A stretch of 64,000 nt of DNA from Entomortierella parvispora. Lineage: Eukaryota > Mortierellomycota > Mortierellomycetes > Mortierellales > Mortierellaceae. The translations under genes and the position numbers were made by a program. Below are positions 19,816 through 30,163 of the stretch, piece after piece; the stretch's first letter is position 1, and every line of letters begins with the position of its first letter. The notes below the pieces were generated by a model, which ran no database searches, was not told where the DNA came from, and was given only the letters and a program-made list of their open reading frames with translations. Location: contig OY752152.1 in NCBI GenBank assembly GCA_963573315.1, positions 248,001-312,000 on the forward strand, in the 5' to 3' direction.

Positions 19816-20857
19816 TGTGATGTTGTCTAATGTAAGTATAGTCTAAGGTCAGCAATGAGCTGGAAGCGAAATTGATAACGAGAAGAAAGATGACTAACAA
19901 AAATCGTCGCTTACAGTTGATAGGGACTTTGCTCCCAGGGCCACAGGGATCAGGCACAACGCTGTTGTATGATCAGATACAGTCTCAAGGAGATAGTACT
20001 GGAGATAAACAGGAAGGAGAGAGAGTCAGCAAAGGGATCAAAAGATAAGTAGAACGAACTGGATGAAAACCAAGGACCACATACCGAAGAGCAGGCAGGT
20101 CCTAACGGGATCCAAACAGGAGAACAAAGACTACAAGGCTAAGAGCACGACGGCGACTATACTATACTAATAACAACACAGGGGATGGGATGGGATCTAG
20201 TCAGTAAAGCAAGGCAAAGGAGATTCTATCTGGGAAAGGGGACAAGGTCGCCTAACTGAGGGTTCAGAGGAGACTCCGAGATATAACGAGGAGGATGGTT
20301 GGTCCCCAAGCACCAATGAAGGCCTCAGGGTGGGTTGCCAAGATCATAACAGGTCCACTCAGAAGAGATATGACATCGTAAGTGTACCTCGCAAATGGCC
20401 AATTGATATCGGATAGGCGAGGGTCCAGGTGATCCTACGGAGCGCTCGGAGGGCGGTACAGGACTTGATCAAGGAGGGCTGGCACACGGATGGATATGTT
20501 GCGAGAGTGGGCAGGGAGGATCAAGGGAACACAAAAGGTCTGGGGGATATCCAGGGAACAGTCAAGGCCCAGGGATTCGTATATTGCAACGGCGTCCAAA
20601 GGCTGATGGGGTTGAATATTGCAGCAACGCCAAGGGTAACTGCGAGACAGATACGAGCAGAAGGGAGGTGTTCTGGTGATCAACAAGGTACAGGAGGGAA
20701 TCGTAAGGGGAAAAGGCAACCAGGAGCAAAGTGGACTTTGCTCCCTTTTTTATAGAAAACAGAAAACAGGAACAAAAATAAAAAAATAACTAAATACTAA
20801 AAATAACTCTCTCTATCTCGCTCGCGTGGATCTGGGACCTGGATCCACTACACCACA
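19816..20857 (-). repeat. Inverted solo LTR of element A, 1,042 bp
   Basis: Reverse complement of the A LTR, the same length, with TGTGATG at the left edge and CACCACA at the right edge. The left flank is B protease/pol (minus strand, next to a T12 tract at about 19,799-19,810). The right flank is a D-type integrase on the plus strand starting ACGT. The flanks come from different reading directions and carry no matching duplication, so a simple solo-LTR insertion does not explain it. Confidence 0.9.
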
Positions 20858-21212
20858 ACGTGACAACATGGGACGCATGCTAGCTCGCAACTACGCACCT
20901 GTCCAAATGAAACCTGTCTCTCAATCTCGTGATATCCCTACTACTGAATCGAAACACTTCGAAGTTGAACGGATCTTGAGTCATAGACTCGACTCCAGGG
21001 AGGTAAGACAATACTTGGTAAAATGGAAAGGCTATGACGAGTCTGAAAACTCAGAGATTCCGTATGAGAACTTCGATGCTAAGACAACCGTGGCTCTTTA
21101 CCATGCAAAACTGAATACTCAAAACCCACATGTTTTTGCACGCAAAGGAAAGCAGCTTCAGAAGAAGCAAGTCACCTTTCAAAAGCAAATTGAAATGATC
21201 GAGGATTCTTAA
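20858..21212 (+). pseudogene. D-type integrase C-terminus with chromodomain (fragment)
   Basis: Begins at the A LTR in R-D-N-M-G-R-M-L-A-R-N-Y-A-P-V-Q, followed by a chromodomain (H-F-E-V-E-R-I-L-S-H, Y-L-V-K-W-K-G-Y-D-E, S-E-I-P-Y-E-N-F) and a basic tail ending at TAA 21,212. It is a sister of the element B C-terminus and could be the end of D1, whose integrase is cut by C1 at 13,583. The upstream part of the open frame (20,826-20,857) is LTR. The following bases to 21,489 are 3' untranslated, with several runs such as TTTATTTTTT and no gene. Confidence 0.85.
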
Positions 21213-21502
21213 TCAGCAACAGCTCCTTGCTGGCTTGAGATCCTTGCCCTACTGAAGGATACCACAACGGGATCCATGATGAAGGTTTTGTACGCGTGCT
21301 AAGTATGACGTTTTCCCTTCAACCACCATGCCAGGAACTTTCCTGTTGAGGTTTTATTTTTTTGCCCTCATATCCATCCAACGTGCCTGAGGTTTTATCT
21401 TTTTCCTTCATTGCTGCCAACTACCACTGGTGAGGTTTATTTTTTCCTCGCAACTTGCCGCAAAGCTGTTGGTTCTGCTGGGCTATAGTCTGGGGGGAGC
21501 CG

Positions 21503-21756
21503 TGTTGCGGATAGGGAGTTTTATCCCTGTGTACCCTTATAATTTTTATTTTTAATTAACGAGGATACGCTGTCGGTGACGTGTACTCCATACACGTCCG
21601 GGCAGGCCTATTTCTTGTCCTGCCCATCCGATGCAATAAAGACACCTTTCTTCCTTCCCGTTATTTTGGTCATCCTTCGCACCTATTTCTTGTCCTGCCC
21701 ACCCGATGCAATAAAGACACCGTTCATCCTTCCCGTTATTTTGGTCATCCTTCGCA
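21503..21756 (+). repeat. D-type 3' LTR with 75-bp tandem duplication, polypurine tract before it
   Basis: A purine tract, CTGGGGGGAGCCG (21,490-21,502), precedes TGTTGCGG, the same start as the B LTR. A hairpin with 8-bp arms (GACGTGTA 21,578-21,585, TACACGTC 21,591-21,598) is followed by AATAAA at 21,635-21,640. The unit 21,607-21,681 is repeated at 21,682-21,756 with about three differences, so the poly(A) signal is duplicated. At 21,757 it joins a C2 gag fragment directly. Confidence 0.75.
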
Positions 21757-22101
21757 GCCTTCCATTGACTGTAAGGCCAGATTAATCTTGTCGACGTCAG
21801 TTCTGAAAGATCTGGGATGTCTCGAGAACACGGTGTCGAGTTGCGACATGAACTGGTTCAGCGACATGCCATTGGGATCACCCTTGAACTTGCTCGTGAG
21901 GGCGTTCGGGACTGGAACGTTGAGACCACGCTGAGCCAATTGGGCAAGGATCTCTTGGACTTGGAGTTGATATTCCTGTTGGCGGGTTTGGTTCTCGGCG
22001 AGGGTCTGGATAGCCTCTTGGACAACAGAGGCGGACGAAGTGCTCGATGTGGCCTCGGCCATGGCAGTCATCTGCTGTTGCAGAACTTCTACCTGTTGCA
22101 T
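21757..22101 (-). pseudogene. Element C2 gag N-terminal fragment
   Basis: Near-identical to the N-terminal 115 codons of C1 gag (from M-Q-Q-V-E-V-L-Q to A-L-Q-S-M-E-G) and then cut at 21,757 by the D-type LTR. The short upstream ORF beginning M-D-H-N-Q is also present (from 22,214). The leader 22,215-22,562 matches that of C1 and holds no separate gene. Confidence 0.85.
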
Positions 22102-22562
22102 GGTAGCTTGCAGATGCTGGAGGACAACTTGGGGATTAACGTCGAGTTCTCAGCTTGCTCGGCGATGTGATGCAGGGTGTAGATACCCTGCTGGTCGTGT
22201 TGGTTGTGGTCCATGGTAGCGAAAACGGGGGAACAAGGGGGCGAGGGCCGTTTTCAGCGGATTTTTTGGTAACAGGAATAAGGAAAAAATAAGCTTTTTT
22301 AAAGATTTCCTGTGCGCGAGCAATGCACGTTTTCGCGGGCCAAGGAGAGCAGGAAATGTGCAAGAAGAAGAACGGTGGAGAAACAAGAAGTCGACCAGTT
22401 TACTTTTATCGACGCGAATGACCCCGGACGGTGGATTGCGGACAGTAACCCTGGGACAGGTGAACTATTACTAAAAGGGAGTTGCTGCAAAATGGAAGCA
22501 GCAAGAGTGGAGGAGTGTGTCTGGAAGGAAAGACGAGAAGGCAGGATGTGTTGAGTCTGCAA

Positions 22563-23018
22563 TGTCACGATCGGACAAGACAGGGACAAGAAGGTGAAGG
22601 AAAGGTGTGGTTTATTGTGAATTGCAGACTGAGGAACAAAGCAAGAGGACAGGGGGGTTTATATACTAGAGAGTGATGAAGGCCTGGACCCAGGCCTGCG
22701 TTGAGTCAGAGATGACACGGAAGAGAAGGATACATATCCGGGCAGGTACTAATCATAAGCCGGACCTATGAGTAGGGTCCGGGATGGCAACATAGATGAA
22801 GGAGAACGAGATGGAGGTCCTGATAGGTGCGGCTGAGAGATACGTACTAAGGGTAGCTATAGCCCTAGGTCCTGAACCTTGACGCCAGGGGTACTTGTCG
22901 GAGATCAGAGGACAAGCCAATGAGTGCGGATACAGATCCTAGGTTCGCGATCCTAGACCAGAGAGAGATACAAGAGACGCGTACTTCGTACGATCTGAGT
23001 CTGCGACGTTTCGTGACA
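22563..23018 (-). repeat. Element C2 5' LTR, 456 bp
   Basis: Ends TGTCACG and CGTGACA, as in C1. It is a few bases longer, partly because of an extra GAGA near 22,962. The right edge abuts a host DNA-binding-type gene at 23,019, which it appears to interrupt. Confidence 0.85.
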
Positions 23019-24423
23019 TTCCCTGACCAACCCTCCCCATTGCAGAAGGCGAATAATCTTTTTTTTTGACTCTGCTGACAGATATTTCGTTCCCGTATCG
23101 TTCTCGCTCTCTGGCAGAGTATGGTTGTGTTCGAAGGTGTAGATGATCTCAAAACACTCGACAGACGACCCGTGCTGGCGCTTCTTGCTCATAGAAATGC
23201 ACTTCATCTCTGAAAGGCAGCCTGTCTTGATCGTCAGAGCCGGCAGCAAAGCTGGCTGGAGGTTGTGTCGATGCAAGAAATAAAAGGCCAGAGCAAGAAA
23301 CGGGAGGCAAACCAGATACGAAATGGACCGAGAGTAAGAGGGGGAACAAAATTCGATTGTGGGAACCACCCTCCGCTTTATACCGCCGTTTGCCCACTTT
23401 GGCTCAATTGCCCCTAAGGATCTTACGGTCACGTTTGCGCACCACAGCCTGTTCAGTGCCAATCATAGCCTCATCATTACCATCAGTCCATTTCGTCTTT
23501 TTGAGGTGTCCTGATCGGTTACACTTGAACACGCCTTTGCCATGATGTCCAAGAGTAGTTCGGCTGGAGCCATGGTACGTGTATTGTCCTCTCCCTGTCC
23601 TGAACTCAACTCCAAGAAAATTCGCATGACTTGTCTTCCATTCCTCGAAGTCCTTCTTCAAGATAAAAAAAACAAAGCTGGCGTGCTCTCTCCTGGCCAG
23701 CCCAGCCTAGACGCTCAGTGATGCGATGGTCAAGGTCAATACCCAGCGATTTGGCGGCAACCTCAATGAATCGATCGGCAAAAACATATGCTTTAGTTGA
23801 TTCTGAAGCCGTGCGAAGCTGTTCTGCTTTAAAACGCACGCGGTTCCGTTCTAACGCCTGTAAATGAGGTCAGTATCAATATCCAAAAAAAAAAACAAAA
23901 AAAAAAAACACATCTAGTTCTCCTACCTCTAGACTGTCCATAGGCGATACTTGTTTTGCAGCTAGTTGGTCTTCGTCTTCATCGTAACTATCGTCAGTCA
24001 CAGCGGGTGAGTTCGAGAATAATTGTTCTTCTAGCTTGGAAAAGGCGCCCACGATCGATTTCAAGGCGTCTGAAGCTCAATACCATGACCATCACCGATA
24101 TCTAAATTCAGTGTCTTGAAATAACGAAAATGAAGCGTTGTCTTCAATAACTAGCTGAAGTAATCATAAGCACCACTGAACAGCTGAGATCACCTACTTT
24201 GGAACCAAAGCTATCACTGAGAAGGGCATCGCTCCGAGGGGTGGGGATCTCTGAGAGGCGAGGATAATCGGACGATTAGCAAGTGTCATCCGCGTTTGAA
24301 TGGAGTTTCGAAGCTGTGGTATTCTTGATATCATCGGCAAAAGTATACGTAGACTCCATCTCCTGAGTCCGAGTCATTGTCTGCATCCCAAACTTCATGG
24401 CTGGCAGTTGTACTTGCATCCAT
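23019..24423 (-). pseudogene. FAR1/MULE-type zinc-finger DNA-binding gene, 3' end cut by element C2
   Basis: The best exons on the minus strand read A-S-D-A-L-K-S-I-V-G-A-F-S-K-L-E-E-Q-L-F ... M-D-S-L-E, then an intron at 23,926-23,858 (GTAGGA...CAG), then A-L-E-R-N-R-V-R-F-K-A-E-Q-L. Further down, F-E-E-W-K-T, F-K-C-N-R-S-G-H, G-C-L-S-E-M-K-C and Y-T-F-E-H-N-H are spaced like the C-C-H-H zinc fingers found in FAR1/FLYWCH domains and at the N-terminus of Mutator-like transposases. The remaining splice sites and the start are unsure; a possible ATG is at 24,407. The frame runs straight into the C2 LTR at 23,018 after L-L-Q-W-G-G-L-V-R-E. It could be a host transcription factor or a transposase remnant. 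Confidence 0.5.
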
Positions 24424-24550
24424 TTGAGTGATGGCGCAAGAAGGTAATTTCGTGTTCCTTATTCAATTCGTGACTCTGTTTTATTTTCTAAGCCATTTTG
24501 GCAGGTTTAAAGTGGACTCGAATCAGTTTGTGACTGCCACCCTGGTTATT

Positions 24551-24582
<32 letters not shown>

Positions 24583-24737
24583 TTTTTTGCATGCACGCCT
24601 CGGCCCTCCCTTCCTTCCTCCTTCCCGGTCCATACAGTCCCATCTCTTTGCCCACTGTCCTTTCATCGCAGCTTTGTTCATTTGTTGAATCAACCCCTCT
24701 GTAGTCTTTTCGCTCTCACTTCAATCTCAGTCATCAC
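24424..24737. other. Intergenic, with long T tract
   Basis: Between the minus-strand FAR1-like gene and the plus-strand RRM gene, so it should hold both promoters. It contains an interrupted run of about 40 T (24,547-24,587) and pyrimidine-rich sequence up to the RRM start. No gene seen. Confidence 0.6.
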
Positions 24738-26653
24738 ATGGAGGACAAGCTGCAGGAAAAGTTTGCTCTCGTGCAGCAGATGAAGAGGGTAACATAGTCT
24801 CCCATTCTACATTCACACTTTGATGTGTTCAAGGTTACTTACCTTCTTTTTTCATTATACACTAGGAGAAAGAGCTAAAGGAAGCGCGCGCAAAAGAGTC
24901 GCAGCCCTTCGACATCTTTTCAATTGCTGGGGTGAGCTTACCAACCGGAGGCAGCAGCATCAGTAGTCTTAACATGACCATCCGTCATGATGGACAGTCT
25001 GCTGGTGGTCCCAGTGTCGGGTCTGTGAAGCGACCACGGAGAGAAAGACCAACACAGGCAGCAAGCGAGGACATTTCAGATGGCAAGATTAATGCTGACA
25101 ACTCCCTAGATATGTCAGCTACTGGAGCGAAGTCCAAACTGAAGCGGTCTTCTATGGCAGCTCGTGCGGATACTATTGTAGGGGTCGTAAGGAACATTCT
25201 TGTTGTTTTTTGTGTGTTGTATTAACGTTGTACTCCGGAAAGCAGAACTTTCTGACCATCGTAAATTTTTTTGCTTAGAGTGCAACTACCGAGAGCACTG
25301 ACTCGACAGCCACTGACCACAACCGCAGCCCCTCCACTGCGACGCCACCAACACCAATTCCTTCACCCAAAAATGACACCAGCTTTTCTTCCAGTAGACG
25401 CAATTCTGGCGAAAGTTCACCTGCAAAAGTTCTCGCCAAAGATATGACCCACAATGTACAGAGCAGATCAGGGAGCATTGACGAAAACGAGGAAATGGTG
25501 ATCGACATGTTTGGCCGTTCCGTTCCACGGTCGAGGCATCACTCATCAGACGAGGGTTCGGATTCAGATAATGAGGGAGCGTAAGTGATAGAACCACTTC
25601 TGTCTCTCTCTGTAATGACTATAGTATGGTTAAAGCTGACACCCCCATTTATCCCATTTTCATCATAGTCATCCCAGACGAAGACGCAGGACCCGACACG
25701 ACGAAGACATGGATCGCTATAGGCCTTCATACCAGCGTTCTGGACGATGCAGTTCCAGATCACGTTCACAATCACGGTCTTGCTCTCCTTCTCGACGCTA
25801 TCGTCGTTCACGGTCTCGCTCCACCAGCCCTCATTACCTCCATAGCTGGGACAGTAGCAGCCGAAGACGACGAGGACCTAGAGATGGACGCGACCCCCAA
25901 TCCGGCGATGAACTGGCGGCCGTTAGACCAATTGCCGAGGGCTTGGATCCTTATGCTGCGGCCAGTCGATATTTGGATACAGCATTCTACCCTACAAAGA
26001 TCTACGTCGGAAATCTCCCAAGTTCTATCTCTCTGACAAGTTTACGGACACTTTTTGCACCATTTGGTGATATTGAAGATATGAATCTGGTGGAGGGAAA
26101 GGACTTTGGGTTTGTCACCTACCTGTCCCCATCTGGTGCACAGGAGGCCTTAGCAAAGATGAACGGGGCAATGCTGGATGGAACATATATTCGAGTTAAC
26201 AGAGCCAAGATCCCGGAACGAAATCGTCGTGGGTTTGCTGGAGTGGCGTGGATGGATGAGGATGGTGAGTTGGCCAGACTGGAAGAGGAGCAGCACCAGC
26301 AAGCAGCTGCCATTACTGGTAGCTTTTTGAGCGCTCCTGGCTCTGTAGAATCTAGCTCACTCATGCTTGGCGAGGACTTCTCACGGCAACATTCTTCTGG
26401 CAGCGGAGGCATGGCAACGGCTGGATATCACCATCGTTCCAATTCTTCGTTGTCATCTTCAAGGGCAGTCTCACCCTCCTCAGTGGTATCTCCCCGTCCC
26501 GCTCTTCAGCTTCCATCCCGACCTCGCTCTCCAAAGTTACCACCAAAGCCCACTGGAGCAGCTTCATTCCCTCCTGCAGGGGTGGATCCTCGAGCAGCCA
26601 TGGCCGCTGGGGGTCGAGGAGGTCGACAAATATTGAGATACGATGACCTGTGA
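24738..26653 (+). CDS. RRM-containing SR-like RNA-binding protein (4 exons)
   Basis: Exons 24,738-24,788, 24,866-25,177, 25,279-25,580 and 25,669-26,653 join in frame with GT-AG introns to give 549 residues. The start ATG opens M-E-D-K-L-Q-E-K-F-A-L-V-Q-Q-M-K-R, a short helix. A Ser/Thr-rich region with basic K-R-P-R-R-E-R follows. After H-P-R-R-R-R-R comes an Arg/Ser-rich stretch, then one RRM (roughly residues 318-390): RNP2 is I-Y-V-G-N-L and RNP1 is K-D-F-G-F-V-T-Y. The C-terminal 160 residues are Ser/Pro-rich and end G-G-R-G-G-R. This layout fits a nuclear splicing or mRNP factor of SR type. The exact ortholog is not recognised. Confidence 0.85.
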
Positions 26654-26756
26654 TCAAATTGTAGCGTACAATCAGAAATGAAGCAAGTGTCCACCTTTTT
26701 TTTTATCTTTTCTTTTCTTTCTCCTTGTCATTCCTCTTCACACAAGCCTTCGAACA

Positions 26757-28475
26757 ATGAACCCTTCCCCACTTGAACTGGCCGAGATACGTTCATCCAT
26801 TGCGGTCTTTCTTTCTACAAGCGATCTTCAGAAATGCATCCGCGTGTGCGACAGCTGGCACACCTCGTTTCTTCCACATCTTTGGGCCAGTGTCAGGCTC
26901 GACCCTTTCATTCAAGAGCGATGCCCTCCTCTCGTTTCCCTGTTGGCGCATGTTGCCTACATCCGCAAGCTCTGTTTCTCAATCATCCTCAATCCAGCTG
27001 TACTTGATGTCCGGTTCCCGAGTCTCATCAGTCTAGAGTCCATCCAGAGCAAAATGGACTCTACCGTCATGGTCTATAAACGCGAATCGTTCATACAGAG
27101 ACACCAAGATACACTCAAGGAACTGATCCTAGTCCTAACGCACTCTAAGCGTGAGACTGTCCCTCGATGGAAAGTTATCGCAGACTGCAAGAAGCTGGAA
27201 ACGTTTAAAGTGATGTTTGGTAGAATCCGGCCGGAGGATTGGATCGCATGCTGGACTGCATGGAGAAGGCTCAGGTTTTTAGAGGTGAAGTTTGTGAGGT
27301 TTCAGAAGCCTGTGCTGGTGGCGGAAAATGATGCGAATTACGTCAGCAGTAGTACCCATGTCCCTGCAGATTCTCAAGGAATTAACAGTGATACCGTGGA
27401 TCATCAGAGTACTGGTGGCGGCAGCAGCAATACCCTAGTCCAGGAAATCATCGGCCCTATCGTTTGGCATTGGCCCGACTTCAGCAATCTGGAGCCTGCA
27501 ACACATCTTCAGCACATTTGTCTAGTAAACGTCAGCGGCCTTTCTGTCGCTAATCAGCTCTCCATTATCCAGCAATGTCCCCGGATCGAGAGCCTCCGAT
27601 GGAATCTTTCTACAGCTTACGAACGTATACCTTTGCTGGATATGACCGATTCCATACACCAAGAGACCTGGCCTTGTCTAGTAGATCTGGACCTGATGGG
27701 AGGTGTTTCCAGGGATGCCGAGGTAGCTCGTATGTTGATGGCCTTTAATGTGGGGCTACATCGGTTGTCTTTGATCAATTCCGGATTTGCCGAGTTTTCG
27801 CTGAACGCGCTACTACATCCCAGGACAAAATCTCCTGGCTCTCTTGGCAGAGGCATGGCGACCCAACCGCCTCATGCTCAGACCTTAGTGCAATTGGAAC
27901 TGGGTCTCTGTCGCTTTATGACAAGTTCTATGGTTCAAAAGATTATGAGGAGCTGTCCACACTTGAAAGTGCTGCAGGCTGTACATCTAGCGGACAGAGA
28001 CATTCTATATCCTGGAATACCGGAAGAGGTGTTACCCTGGGTCTGCAGCAAACTGGAGAAGCTACTTCTAAGTCGAATTGAGATGACTGTTGATACGACC
28101 GTTGCGGCAGAAGTGGTGAATGCAGTCTCTCCAAACAATGCCATGGTTTTAGACAGACTGGCCCAACTGACGAAGCTCCAGCACTTGAGCTTAAGGGACT
28201 GCAACGAGTACGGTGCTGCCGCAGCAGACCCAGGCAGGACCTTGGTCCTGTCACTGGATCATGGACTTGAAAAGCTTGCACACTTGAAAGATCTCACTAC
28301 TGTCGCTTTCGACGGACAAAGACAAGATATGGGCGAGCAAGATTTGCGGTGGATGGCAAGGACTTGGCCAAAGTTGGCCAGTCTAGAAGGAGCAATCTCA
28401 ATCGTCCCTGAGGCAAAACAAGAACTGGAGAATTGGCTCAGTAGTCGAGGAGTTAAGTGGCATTCGATCGAATAG
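26757..28475 (+). CDS. F-box/leucine-rich-repeat-like protein, 572 aa
   Basis: Single-exon ORF from ATG 26,757, 103 bases after the RRM gene. The N-terminus resembles an F-box-like motif (L-Q-K-C-I-R-V-C-D-S-W-H, then L-W-A-S-V-R-L). The rest shows irregular leucine-rich repeats: L-R-F-L-E-V-K-F, L-Q-H-I-C-L-V-N-V, I-E-S-L-R-W-N, L-V-D-L-D-L-M-G-G and L-Q-H-L-S-L-R-D-C. Such proteins are usually substrate receptors of SCF ubiquitin ligases and form large families in some early-diverging fungi. The substrate is unknown. No lesion seen. Confidence 0.75.
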   Translation: MNPSPLELAEIRSSIAVFLSTSDLQKCIRVCDSWHTSFLPHLWASVRLDPFIQERCPPLVSLLAHVAYIRKLCFSIILNPAVLDVRFPSLISLESIQSKMDSTVMVYKRESFIQRHQDTLKELILVLTHSKRETVPRWKVIADCKKLETFKVMFGRIRPEDWIACWTAWRRLRFLEVKFVRFQKPVLVAENDANYVSSSTHVPADSQGINSDTVDHQSTGGGSSNTLVQEIIGPIVWHWPDFSNLEPATHLQHICLVNVSGLSVANQLSIIQQCPRIESLRWNLSTAYERIPLLDMTDSIHQETWPCLVDLDLMGGVSRDAEVARMLMAFNVGLHRLSLINSGFAEFSLNALLHPRTKSPGSLGRGMATQPPHAQTLVQLELGLCRFMTSSMVQKIMRSCPHLKVLQAVHLADRDILYPGIPEEVLPWVCSKLEKLLLSRIEMTVDTTVAAEVVNAVSPNNAMVLDRLAQLTKLQHLSLRDCNEYGAAAADPGRTLVLSLDHGLEKLAHLKDLTTVAFDGQRQDMGEQDLRWMARTWPKLASLEGAISIVPEAKQELENWLSSRGVKWHSIE

Positions 28476-28818
28476 GGTCGACGACAGAATACAATAAGAT
28501 CTATTCCAGCAGCATGACCGAGAGACTGACCCTTCGACTAAAAAAGAGTGATCGTATCGCCATGACAAATAAAAAAAAAAATGTCGGGTTTGCCTGGAGA
28601 GTGGCAGACTAATGTTGTTTGATGCCCGTGCAAATACAGGTTACCCAAGCGCGATCCTGAGAGCAATTTTTTTCTTTTCTCCACAAAACGTGGAGTTTCC
28701 TTCTTTTCTTTCTCATTTCACCTCCTATCTTCACCTCCTATCTTCACCTTCTCACTTCCTCACATTCTTACTTTCTTAACATTCATTAGCATTTTGCAAG
28801 GCACCTTCTTTTATCATC
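28476..28818. other. Intergenic between F-box gene and MPO1-like locus
   Basis: Contains an A12 tract (about 28,569-28,580) and a CT-rich promoter-like stretch (28,674-28,790) with repeated CACCTCCTATCTT units just before the MPO1-like reading frame. No gene seen. Confidence 0.6.
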
Positions 28819-29462
28819 GTGGCCCCTCATCAATCAAAGGAGGAGCTACAATCGCACGTTTTCGACCTCAAGTGGCAGCTCAAGGAATATGCTACTCACC
28901 ACAACAACGCTGTCAACATCGGTATTCATCTCACGTGTATTCCCCTTATCGTCTGGTCTGCGCTCATATTTGCTGCGAATACAGGCTCTTTTTTTCAGCA
29001 CCCTCGGCCTCGGCTGCTAGCGGGTTGTTTTTTAAGCTACACCAGAGTCTTCCGCCCAACCTTGGAGTCGTTTTGATGGCAGCTTATTGCACATATTACG
29101 TGAAGCTGGACAAGACTGCAGGTCTGATTGCCACCCCTCTCTTTATGGGCGCAGCCAAACATTCAACACACTTCTTTGCTACCAATCCAAGGGCTACTCA
29201 AATCGCACTGCTGACGCAAATTGTCGCTTGGGGAGCGCACTTTGTGGACCACGGCGTTTAAGAGAGGCGGGCACCAAAATTGCTCGACAATCTGCTACAG
29301 GCATTTGTGCTCGGACCTTACTTTCTGGTCTATGAGGCCTTGTTCTGGTTCGGATATCGACCAAAATTGAGGGTCGAGCTCAACAAGATGGTGGAGGCCG
29401 ACATTCGCGAGTGGAAAGCGAGAAAGGCCGCTGCGGCAGCAAGCAAGGCGAGGCAGCAATAG
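28819..29462 (+). pseudogene. MPO1: Mpo1-like 2-hydroxy fatty acid dioxygenase (DUF962) with multiple lesions
   Basis: The family degrades 2-hydroxy fatty acids from phytosphingosine by alpha-oxidation at the ER. The reading frame begins A-P-H-Q-S-K-E-E-L after a GTG where ATG is expected. It then gives L-K-E-Y-A-T-H-H-N-N-A-V-N-I-G-I-H and membrane segments. At the T7 run (28,989-28,995) the frame must change by one base to continue S-A-P-S-A-S-A-A-S-G-L-F-F-K. The family motif around H-G-V-F-E is interrupted by TAA (29,259-29,261, H-G-V-stop-E-R-R), after which P-K-L-L-D-N-L-L-Q-A-F-V-L-G-P-Y-F continues in the same frame to TAG 29,462. Three lesions suggest a pseudogene; sequencing error could explain the homopolymer one. 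Confidence 0.75.
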
Positions 29463-30157
29463 TAGTGGCAGCTGTTACAGCGGCAGCACAAGTATTTTAT
29501 GGCACCGAAAAATAAAGTGTGAAGCCAGTTAAGCCCCACTGCATATTGGAAAGTATCCCGCCCGCCCCATGATATCCTTGAGAGACTAATCTCTTGGCCA
29601 CTGCTCTTGTTTGCGTGGTTGCTGTTCGGCAAAGTCATTGCGACGTGTTCCAGGAGGAGATGGCAACCACAGGTCATGGATCCAGGACTACGATCCTTCC
29701 ATAGTGCTGTGCTGTTGCGTCAAAAATCCTTGGTTTCCATGCAGCATGAAGCCGACATATCTAGTCCCCGTTACCTTGCCTTCTGTTTCTACCCTCTTTC
29801 CTGACCTACATGCGTCACCTACATCTGCAACCTACATTCACCACCTTCGATTACTGGCTAGAAATGGTTCTTGGCGGTCAATCCCAAGCGATCCAAACAA
29901 TTGCTTGATGGGAGTGTGCGCTGCGCACAGGCGAAGCTGCACGTGCCACACCAATTCATTTTAAACCCGAAATGCATTGCTTCCCTCGTGCTTGTTTAAT
30001 TCATCAAAACCTCATGGACTCTCTGCGCGCCTGGATTAAACGACCGAGGGCAAATGCCGCAGGCAGCTCTGGACCCCATGAACGCATGGATGCCTACAAC
30101 ACGCGCGAACTTGGTACTAAGAGTGGTCTGTTTGACTTGCTGACCTGCTGTCATACC
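29463..30157. other. Spacer between MPO1-like locus and CLN3, possible CLN3 first exon
   Basis: Mostly unassigned. A plus-strand frame from ATG 30,014 (M-D-S-L-R-A-W-I-K-R-P-R) could be the CLN3 N-terminus, because it lies just upstream of a plausible splice acceptor (CTAACAG at 30,157-30,163). Its phase does not fit the downstream candidate exon. Nothing else is supported. Confidence 0.4.
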
Positions 30158-30163
30158 TAACAG

